NCBI GenBank assembly: GCA_002751075.1
Contig: NAOQ01000512.1
Location: 6,969 to 31,978, forward strand
DNA from: Ichthyophonus hoferi
Taxonomy: Eukaryota > Opisthokonta > Ichthyosporea > Ichthyophonida > Ichthyophonidae
DNA length: 25,010 nt
Direction: 5' to 3'
How positions within the stretch are numbered: the stretch's first letter is position 1; every line of letters begins with the position of its first letter. Positions 17,701 through 25,010 of the stretch are shown one piece after another. The position numbers and the translations under genes were made by a program. Under the pieces are notes generated by a model. The model was not told the DNA's origin, did not search any database, and worked only from the letters and a program-made list of their open reading frames with translations.

Positions 17701-17885
17701 TTTCTTTTCATTTTATTTTTGTTTACAACAACACCCCAACTCTCTCTCTCTTACACAAAATATGTATACATGTACAGCCCAAAGGAAACTGCACTAAAGT
17801 CTGGGTGTGGCACACAAGAACGACAGCTAGAGCTCTAGACAGAGCCCCACGTAATGAAAGAGAAAGAGTTCATATAATAGTGTAG
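11738..17885 (+). CDS. B3GAT3: beta-1,3-glucuronosyltransferase (GT43, GlcAT-I type), nine exons, complete
   Basis: Exons: 11738-11846, 12828-13021, 13676-13791, 14463-14531, 14891-15036, 15402-15505, 16079-16183, 16795-16854, 17778-17885; 1011 nt, 336 residues, close to human GlcAT-I (335). The family transfers glucuronic acid from UDP-GlcA to galactose, finishing the proteoglycan linker tetrasaccharide in the Golgi. Visible: a short basic cytoplasmic tail, one membrane anchor at about residues 20-38 (type II), a stem, then the catalytic domain opening with IIYIITPTYYRLTQ. ADLTRMGNTL and IHWVVVED follow; YFGDDDN carries the metal-binding DDD at 193-195; then VGVWPVGFSGG, AVDMAAFAV (D253), the catalytic-base glutamate at E286 (QLET), an N-C-T glycosylation sequon at 305-307, and WVWHTRT near the end. 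All expected key residues are present. Exon 2 could start at 12837 instead of 12828 with the frame kept (three residues fewer). Family assignment is secure; GlcAT-I rather than the GlcAT-P/S branch is inferred from length and gene simplicity. Confidence 0.93.
13039..13330 (+). repeat. T/C-rich low-complexity tract in glucuronosyltransferase intron 2
   Basis: Nearly 300 bases of pyrimidine-rich sequence (TTTCTCTTT-type) fill the first half of the intron 13022-13675. The overlapping open frames here are compositional artefacts. Confidence 0.75.
14655..14935 (+). repeat. diverged copies of the exon 5 start within intron 4
   Basis: Segments near 14660 and 14725 resemble the junction at 14885-14930: ACAG then GGCTAACGAAATAAAC near 14725, against GCAG then AGCCAACGAAATATAGG at the true exon start. 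They look like old, partial tandem copies of the exon 5 acceptor region. The similarity is modest. Confidence 0.35.
15030..15360 (+). repeat. intron 5 made of about four tandem copies of the exon 5 donor region
   Basis: The exon 5 end plus the purine-rich start of its intron recurs. Donor-like sites follow CACAG/CAGATAG contexts at 15037 (GTGGGT, the proposed donor), 15154 (GTAAGT), 15257 (GTGGTA) and 15351 (GTGAGA), spaced 117, 103 and 94 bases. Each is followed by GATATA/AGAGAGAG-type sequence. The second copy is the better consensus donor, but reading past 15037 meets an in-frame TAA at once. Confidence 0.6.
15768..15868. repeat. 20-bp tandem repeat in intron 6
   Basis: About five diverged units of the type ACTACTATTTATTATAAAAA in the glucuronosyltransferase intron 15506-16078. 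No other feature is seen in this intron. Confidence 0.55.
16268..16445. repeat. 22-bp minisatellite, copy set B
   Basis: About seven diverged units around GTTATTATCTCATTATATAAT in intron 7 (16184-16794). They match the unit length and sequence of the set at 8372-8460, so one repeat family occupies two introns about 8 kb apart. Confidence 0.55.
17553..17631 (+). ncRNA. weak box C/D snoRNA candidate in intron 8
   Basis: Inside the glucuronosyltransferase intron, sense strand: a C-like box ATGATGT (17560-17566), a C'-like ATGATAG (17592-17598) and a D box CTGA (17612-17615), enclosed by GAATTG (17553-17558) and CAATTC (17626-17631), which can pair. The size suits a C/D snoRNA. The C box has one mismatch, D' is poor (CTGT), and the distance to the 3' splice site is longer than usual. 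Treat as a guess. Confidence 0.2.
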
Positions 17886-18146
17886 AGTATATCAGATGGT
17901 TGGCGTGGTAGACAGTTAGAGAATATTGTAAAAAAGAGTCTAGCTCAGGAAAAACCATCAAGGTCAAAGGAAATATATTTGTCAAATATAGTTACATATA
18001 CAATATAGATAAGTAAATATAGCTACAATTATCTAATTAATTAATGCCGAGTTCTGAAATATTTTGTGTATAAAATGTTATATTTAAAATTTATAAAAAG
18101 TTATGTCTGATACACATTAAGGATTTTTGATTTGGTAGTGATACAA

Positions 18147-18152
18147 AATAAA
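18147..18152 (+). terminator. poly(A) signal of the glucuronosyltransferase gene
   Basis: AATAAA, 262 bases after the stop codon, is the first such hexamer downstream of 17885 and a reasonable 3' end. Confidence 0.45.
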
Positions 18153-20490
18153 GACTGCAGTTTTTATTCTAAACTCTCGGTTGGCAATAGTCGGCTACCA
18201 CCTTGGACATGGATGAGATAATTATAACAGGCTGAAGCCGACATGTTTTACAACAGTAAATTTTATGTATCCCACATTACTCTTTTTAATCGTATTTATA
18301 AACCTAATGTATATATATTCCATTCACTATGCATGGTTTATAAATTAGCAGCGGCATTGGCCAAAATTTAAAAATGCCGAATTCATATTTTTATATTAAT
18401 TAATAGTAGACTCGTTTAATATATTTCCTAGTTTAAACATATATTTTCATATATTCACAGATTAGAGGGAGACAGATACATTTCCCATACTAAAAAAGAG
18501 CAATGTTGTATTGTGCTTATGCAGTCCAATATAAAGCAAAAATTAAATATTTCAACTGTAGTTAATTACAGTTCGCACGTTTCATTGATTTCAGCTTAAT
18601 TATCTAATTTATTTAAGAACCAATCACGTAGGATATATGGTTTTTATGTCATCATCCTAAAGATTCTTGCCTGACAAGAGGCAGCCTAGGATTTATATCA
18701 AAAAATAATCGCCCATTTGTGTCATAATATTGAAGCAGCATGGCTAGCAATTTAATAATTTGCTATCATACGTTAGTTTTTTATGGCTACCTATGAAAGT
18801 TCAAAAGTACTAAAAAAGTTATTAATAATTTTAATTTAGTATTCCGGTTATTGACACATATACTTGTTCCAAAAATGAGATAAACGGTGTTACCCTTTAG
18901 ATAAGTTTTGAATGATTGTGCAATAGTATGTTGATTTTATATTAAACTCGTTTAGAGTAAATAGCGATTAATACCAATCGGAGAGATTATTGGGGCATTG
19001 TGATTAGCATTTAATTAATGGTATTTGACCAAGTATCGCTTTTTCACCAAAAAAAAAGATAAAGAATAAAAGAAAAAGTGAAATAAAATTTTAGAGTTTT
19101 GGAATAAAGACTTGGCCTTACTTTATTACACATTTTATTTGATTTGATAAAGGGACCCTAGAACCACTTTCAAAACTAAGATTGAATAAATGAGATAAAA
19201 CCGATAAACAAAATTTCTTATTCACCAATAATCAAGCTGCTAGTTGACATTACGCAGGCAAGGGTGCGTTTAGATCCAGTAATACTCTATTGCATTTATA
19301 TACTAAACTTTATATCTGACTGTTGCCATCTGGTAGTCTGCAGGCTAAAGCTCTAACCGCTCCTCAATCTCACATGGTTAATATAAAGATTCAGAAGCAT
19401 TTAGCTTCTTACCTGGCAATGTGTTATATACGTAGTAACTGTAATCTAATTGTGGCTGTATATACGAATAAGGTATTATTACTATCAGAAAAAGCAACAC
19501 CCAGACTCAACTAGTTGGCCTTATAGTCAATATCTGGATTATCTACTTTGGCGTCTTAAACAACTAGACTTAATATGAACAAAATATGAAGAGCATAAAT
19601 TGGATTCTGGAGTATGACTTTTTATAACTAATATAATAATATATATATATGACTAAACCGTGTTTTTATTTTTCTTTGAGGTTTTATATTTATGCTTCTT
19701 CCACTCAAAAGCCAGTTTTTTAGTAAATTTGTCCTGATGAATATGAAGCTAACCAATAAGCCAATATTTAAAGATCTCATTGGCTCTTGAATGCTAAACC
19801 CAACTATTCAACCCAAGCAGACTAAGCACTACTTGATTGAAACCTATATATACCTATATAGTGTGTGATGAGCTGTATACAATTAGCATAAGTTATTCCA
19901 TGAGTTGATTGAGTTACCAACCTTGTAGTACCAAGCTCCGAACCAATAAGAAATATTGATCATTTCCAAAGAAATCATAGCAAACTTAACTAGGAAGGGA
20001 TGTCTTTTCTTTCTAGTAATAAGGGAATATAATAATTGCAAGTAAAAGAATAAACTGTAGAAATACAGTGAACACTTTGGTTCCAATATATATTCTACTC
20101 GAAGTTACAGTATAGAATTGATACAGAAATTAAGGGTGCAAAGTTATCTACTGCGATTAAAATAAGCCATGTTGCACACTACTTATTTCTTCTGATTTGG
20201 CGAAACATGTGAGTGATGGGGTTCAATCCAAAATTCATATATAAGTATATACTATACTATTTAAATACGAATACACAAGCTACTATCTAGCATAATAGTA
20301 AGTCTTTAATTAAAAATAACTTCAGGAAACTTTAATATCGGACATCACCATATAAGGTAAGACATAATTTTTTATTATAGAACTCGTTTTACTTTGGAAT
20401 GCATTCGGAAACGAGAGTAATATCATTTTCGTACCACATTAAAATACGTATTAAACTACAAAGGTTTACTTTTAAAAAAGTCTGAAATTT
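18153..20490. other. long intergenic stretch, no gene assigned
   Basis: It contains small inverted repeats: GTCGGCT/AGCCGAC (about 18190-18241), CGGCATT/AATGCCG (about 18352-18380), an imperfect hairpin at 18654-18692, and AGCCAAT/ATTGGCT near 19758-19785. Exon-like segments with plausible splice ends occur near 18461-18600 and 19342-19471 (plus), but I could not build a gene from them. The rest is A+T-rich with scattered CCAAT-like strings. Confidence 0.5.
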
Positions 20491-20491
20491 T

Positions 20492-20620
20492 GGTGCATTT
20501 TAAAACCTAAGGCAGTGTCGACCCCTTGAACGCAAAAACTAACTACCTTAATGGAGTATATTCCATTTCTGGGATGTAGGTAGGCCCAATACCAACGCCC
20601 TTCTTATATCAGGAATTTTA
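20492..20620. repeat. tandem unit, copy 1 (about 130 bp)
   Basis: Shares an ordered series of blocks with copy 2 at 20807-20937: GGTGCA, TTTAAAACCTA, a short hairpin, ACGC, and CATTTCTGGGAT followed by TAGG and GCCCT. The copies lie 315 bp apart. In copy 1 AAGG pairs with CCTT, and further on CTACCT pairs with AGGTAG around an inner AATGGA/TCCATT stem. It lies beyond the 3' end of RPS27A. Confidence 0.55.
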
Positions 20621-20806
20621 CGACAGCCAAAGTCTAGCTCTGCCTACATGATAAAATTCATTACAACAGGAACGTTCTTATTCTCAACAACTGAAATATA
20701 AGACGCCTAAAATTGCACCATATTATTCCGATTGTTATGATTTTAATACATCATGCATTATAATTAGCATAAAGACTACGCTAAAAGTTGATCTATTGGA
20801 ACTTTA

Positions 20807-20937
20807 GGTGCACTTTAAAACCTAGGGGCACAGAGTTGGCCCCTCGGACGCATCGGCTACCCTTAACTGTAGCATTTCATTTCTGGGATATAGGCTACAT
20901 GGTAAAGCCCTCTCCCAAACACGAGAAATGCAAATTA
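20807..20937. repeat. tandem unit, copy 2 (about 130 bp)
   Basis: Diverged partner of copy 1. The hairpin here is AGGGGC/GCCCCT, so one A-T pair of copy 1 is G-C here, a compensatory change. The family is unknown: it may be an old mobile-element fragment or an unannotated structured RNA. Confidence 0.55.
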
Positions 20938-21199
20938 AAACCACAATACAAAAAATGATGTATCTGCCAAGCGAACCAGACGAATCTATAAAGAAGACCT
21001 GTCTGGATTATAAAGCATACTAAATTTATTATAGGCTCACGCCACTTAAACCCCCTTCAACGTTTCCTCAGGGCGTTTGGTAATGGAGCCGGAAAAACAA
21101 CAACCAGAGAAAAATACAAAACAGTGAAAATAAGATATTTATTAATTATAAATGCGCGTTCAAAGTAAAGTTTATTCGATTCTATAGTTTAACATAGTA

Positions 21200-21205
21200 T
21201 TTATT
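21200..21205 (-). terminator. poly(A) signal of RPS27A
   Basis: TTTATT on the plus strand is AATAAA on the minus strand, about 120 bases past the stop codon. Another copy at 21171-21176 is an alternative. Confidence 0.5.
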
Positions 21206-21326
21206 AAATTACAATGAAAAATCCCTTAGACCTTCACAGTACAATACTGATCCGACCGAAGTTCCGCTCCCTCATTGTAATCAAATAAATACCATGTTAT
21301 AAAACTATTTTTAAAAATTAAAATAA

Positions 21327-21999
<673 letters not shown>

Positions 22000-22033
22000 C
22001 TAACTATACAAAACACAAACCAACAAACTAAAA

Positions 22034-22087
22034 GTAAGAGGAATGAAACATGAAATGTGTCTCATTTTATAGTTGATTAAGCACGTG
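22034..22087 (-). promoter_or_regulatory. RPS27A core promoter: E-box, TATA box, TOP-like start
   Basis: On the minus strand, in order toward the gene: CACGTG E-box (22082-22087), TATAAAAT box (22064-22071), then a pyrimidine run CCTCTTAC starting near 22041, about 30 bases past the TATA. This matches a 5' terminal oligopyrimidine start as used by animal ribosomal-protein mRNAs. The 5' UTR would be about 63 bases, to the ATG at 21978. E-box use by Myc-like factors and TOP translational control are known for this gene class; here they are inferred. Confidence 0.6.
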
Positions 22088-22094
22088 GTGGAGA

Positions 22095-22136
22095 TTGCGA
22101 ATAATTTAATATTCGCGAATATTAAATTATTCTCAA
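22095..22136. promoter_or_regulatory. perfect 34-bp palindrome upstream of RPS27A
   Basis: 22099-22132 is a perfect palindrome centred on ATTCGCGAAT (each half 17 bases, no spacer). With one mismatch per side it extends to 22095-22136. It ends 28 bases before the TATA box and 12 bases before the E-box. It could be a dimer-binding site, a cruciform-forming sequence, or a chance remnant of an inverted duplication. Confidence 0.75.
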
Positions 22137-22185
22137 ATTCTTTTTATTGATTCGATTCGATTTGACTTAATTCAATTAAATTGTT

Positions 22186-22374
22186 GGCTCATTTTTTGGG
22201 TTGAATTTCGTAACTAATCAATGAGCCTATATTATATTATAATGCAATACAAACCCAATATAATATAATATAAAAAAATTGTAATCAAATAATTAATATT
22301 AAATATAAAGCATATTTTAATATATTATATATTATATATCATATTATATTATTCCTTTCGTATATGATTACAAT
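22186..22374. repeat. A+T-rich fold-back region
   Basis: Nested inverted repeats: GGCTCATT (22186-22193) with AATGAGCC (22220-22227), and ATTGTAATCA (22278-22287) with TGATTACAAT (22365-22374) around TA/TAA-rich sequence. It could be the remains of a small hairpin-type transposable element. Confidence 0.5.
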
Positions 22375-24015
22375 ATAATCTCGCCATTATTATCTCGATT
22401 ACAAGAGGTCAAATTCCGACCTTAATATTCGCTCACTAAATCATGTCAGTGAACCAGTAGTTATATAGGGGTATTATACAGCTACTATTATTCACTAATG
22501 ACATAATAGGTTAAGTTGAATAATCGAATTAGGTACCAATTGCGATATAACTAATTAGGCACCAATAAATATGGCTAACTAATGAAATATCTGCCAATTT
22601 CATGAAATTATATATACGATGTATACGAACCAAATAAACCAAATAAAGTTTAAACTTAATTTCTTAAAAACCATTTAAATTAATTACTAGATTTAAACGT
22701 TCACTTACACAAACAAATAGATCCATAGTAAATTTACTATTGTCACAAAATAGCTGACGCTATCTGTAATATCTTCATCTAGTTATTTGAATCTTAGCAT
22801 ATTATTTTAATGGTTATATATGAGATCTATCTACTATACTTTACTTTATTGTATAGTTTTATTTTAATATACAATTTTTCTTTTTGTGACAAATGATGTA
22901 ATGTCAGGAAAAATCTCAAAGTTTCTTTATTTTTTGAGTACGTAGTAAGTTACATCTATAGATATGGGTTCTTGAAACGTAATATACTACAATTATTTCT
23001 TATTTATTTGTTTGTTTGTATCAAAATATAAAATATATCATCTTCTATTTATTAATATTAAATATTATTTAACTAACATGTACAATAAAAGATAAATTAT
23101 CTATCGAAGCTACATAATAATAATTCAGATGGAGAAGAATTCATTTATACCATATTATTTAAGATATACAGTTTGATCCGCATTCAGTATCACCACATCC
23201 CGTATGTTTATAATGTATAAATTAACCACAGTGTGGTCGACATGTGGCTCCTAGTGATGTTTACACTGTAGTCCACCACCAAACATGCACTATTGCCACG
23301 ATAACAGCTTAAAATAAAGACAGAGCCTATTATATTTACTTTATATTTTACCGTTTTAAAACGAAGTAGAATGCAAACATTCTATCTGGTGATAGAGACA
23401 TTTAATAGAAATAAAAACTTATTGCTCACTGGTTAATTAGTGCTAAAACAAGAATATTTGACTAATCTGGGTATTTCTTTATATAGTTATATAGTTAAAA
23501 TCATTTAATAGTCTTAGCAATTATTATTATATATGTAGCAGTAGCCTGAAAAAATAATTAATGCCATCTGTTGGTCTTAAATGACAATCCAAGATTATCG
23601 ATCAAAATTGAACCAACCAATGGCAGAGACCCTGCGACTATATAGTAAGTCATTTCAAATTATATGTTTTAAGATACAGATAGCACATTGCTTAGGCATC
23701 CTGCCCAAGACAAGTCCTGCTTACTTGTTTAATAATAAATATATATCTTAGCAAATCTGCACTCCGTGTATGCAAAGAGTCACGTTAAAATGCCTTAATT
23801 CGGATTCTCTTTTTTCATAAACGAATACAGATCACAAGAACGCTCGTCTCTCTACATACTAACCCCATACAATTAATTATAGAATGCTGCTAATAATAAA
23901 CATAGTGATAAACTAGTACAGTATCACATGTCGATTGATCTAGCCTGCGGTAAGATTAGTTAAATATTGTATAACTTCTATATTGTAATAGGATAGTATA
24001 GTATAGTATAGTGTA
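22375..24015. other. intergenic stretch with no gene assigned
   Basis: Contains a short direct repeat (AATTAGGTACCAAT / AATTAGGCACCAAT, about 22527 and 22553). A notably G+C-rich island at 23220-23312 holds the 13-base palindrome ACCACAGTGTGGT (23225-23237) and open frames on both strands. A small inverted pair near 23562-23627 has arms related to TGCCATCTGTTGGTC. A 93-bp tandem duplication begins near 23917. No complete gene could be built. Confidence 0.5.
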
Positions 24016-24019
24016 TTAT

Positions 24020-24985
24020 CACATTGATTGCTCTAGTATGTGGTGAGATTAGTTAAATATTGTAAAATCCCTATTTTGTGCCTAACGATTCCTACTGTAC
24101 GTCTATTGCCTAATACTAACTTTAATGAAGTATATAAGCTGGGGGACCCAGAGTGGTTCTGGGCATACGTTTTTGTTCATAAATGGTGCATAGATTTATC
24201 TAGGTGGTTAAGTTGTACATTAACTCAAGTCTAATTGTATTAGAATTTGGAGCATATTAGAAACAGATAACTAAGTAAATTATCTGTCACAACTAGTATA
24301 TTAATCTTTCCTCTATCAAATTATTGTTAGAAGCCAAGTTTTCCACTGCACTAAAATAGATTATCCTGCATTATTACTATTATATTTGTTTATTTTGATA
24401 CAAAGAAAGCCATTTTTTAATTAATTCGTCTTATGAGAAATTGCTAGCAATCATCCTTCTTATTGCTTGATAATCTAGATTTAAAAGTATTGTTAAGCTA
24501 ACTAGTCTATGAAACGATTTTTTGTATGGAAATTAATCAGAAATTTAGGGATAAGCCTCTTGGTTTCTTATAAAAGTGCATATATACCAAGTGTCCAAAC
24601 AAAAATAAAGTCACAGTTTCACTCGCATTAAAAAAAAAAAGGTTCCATATTAATTAAAACCTTACCAGAATTTATTTATACGTCATATAGTTAATTGATG
24701 TTGTGACAGATAATTTACTTAGTTATTTGTCTCTAATATACTCCAAAATCTAACATGCTTAGATTGAGCTGATGTACAACTTAACTACTTAGATAAAGTT
24801 ATACACTATATTTCTGTGTAAAAACGTATGCCCGGAGCCAGTTTAGGCTCAGTTTATATACTTTACACTTTATTAAAGTTGGTATTAGCTAATAGACATC
24901 AGTAGTAATGTTTGATTACAACATAGAGGTTTTACAATATCTAACTATTCTCACTATCTACTAAATTAATTGATATGAGACAGTT
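24020..24985. mobile_element. long inverted-repeat element (non-autonomous, family unknown)
   Basis: The left arm (about 24020-24293) and right arm (24700 to at least 24985) are inverted copies, closely similar over most of about 280 bases, separated by about 406 bases. The inner arm ends are both GTTGTGACAG. Shared blocks include AACTAAGTAAATTATCTGTC, GGGCATACGTTTTT, TAATACTAAC/TAATACCAAC and a TATATAA-like string. The loop shows no coding region. Likely readings are a non-autonomous DNA transposon with long terminal inverted repeats, or two like elements inserted head to head; TGTGACAG would also suit an LTR end, so two opposed solo LTRs cannot be excluded. The right arm may run past the window end. 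Confidence 0.6.
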
Positions 24986-25010
24986 GATATATTTTTCATA
25001 CAGTTTATTG

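Noticed and set aside
18165-18244. 26-codon minus-strand ORF beside an AATAAA
   Set aside because: It is short, lies around the 3' end of the glucuronosyltransferase transcript, and has no partner exon I could find.
18461-18600. Plus-strand exon-like segment after a CACAG acceptor
   Set aside because: It is open for about 46 codons, but such lengths are common by chance in this A+T-rich DNA, and no upstream exon joins to it.
20160-20240. tRNA-like string GGGGTTCAATCC
   Set aside because: It resembles a B box, but no A box, acceptor stem or anticodon arm could be folded around it.
24040-24234. 64-codon open frame within the left inverted-repeat arm
   Set aside because: It lies wholly inside a repeat arm and has no recognisable domain, so I treat it as element sequence rather than a gene.

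Overview
The window looks like nuclear DNA of an early-branching animal or close relative (a sponge or cnidarian would fit; I cannot place it further). It is very A+T-rich, genes are split by many short GT-AG introns, and one gene encodes a GT43 glucuronosyltransferase of the animal proteoglycan-linker type. Nothing bacterial is visible: no operons, and no ribosome-binding-site logic.

Layout, left to right. (1) 617-6743, plus: the 3' part of NEMF (Rqc2/Tae2), the ribosome-quality-control factor, in 13 phase-consistent exons giving 534 C-terminal residues; the gene begins outside the window. (2) 7776-9729, minus: a proposed, unrecognised six-exon gene for a small secreted-looking cysteine-rich protein of 153 residues, convergent with NEMF. 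(3) 9805-9989: a compact CpG-bearing promoter-like block with CRE-like sites, a GC box and one TATA box facing each way. (4) 10065-10469, plus: a weaker proposed three-exon gene for a protein of about 61 residues, divergent from gene 2. (5) 11738-17885, plus: a complete nine-exon beta-1,3-glucuronosyltransferase (B3GAT3/GlcAT-I type), 336 residues, with DDD motif, catalytic glutamate and WHTRT end intact. (6) 17886-21199: a long non-coding stretch with two diverged tandem copies of a roughly 130-bp unit. (7) 21327-21978, minus: a complete two-exon RPS27A (ubiquitin fused to ribosomal protein eS31) with TATA box, pyrimidine-rich start, E-box and a perfect 34-bp palindrome upstream. (8) 22137-25010: A+T-rich DNA with fold-back sequences, ending in a long inverted repeat of transposon type.

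The three recognised genes are ordinary housekeeping or secretory-pathway genes: translation quality control, ribosome and ubiquitin supply, and glycosaminoglycan linker synthesis. They do not form a pathway or cluster. The interesting material lies between and inside them: two small unrecognised genes sharing a promoter, introns expanded by tandem copies (one series duplicating a splice donor), short minisatellite families recurring at separate loci, and the palindromic RPS27A promoter. I saw no CRISPR, rRNA, convincing tRNA, or retroviral coding region.
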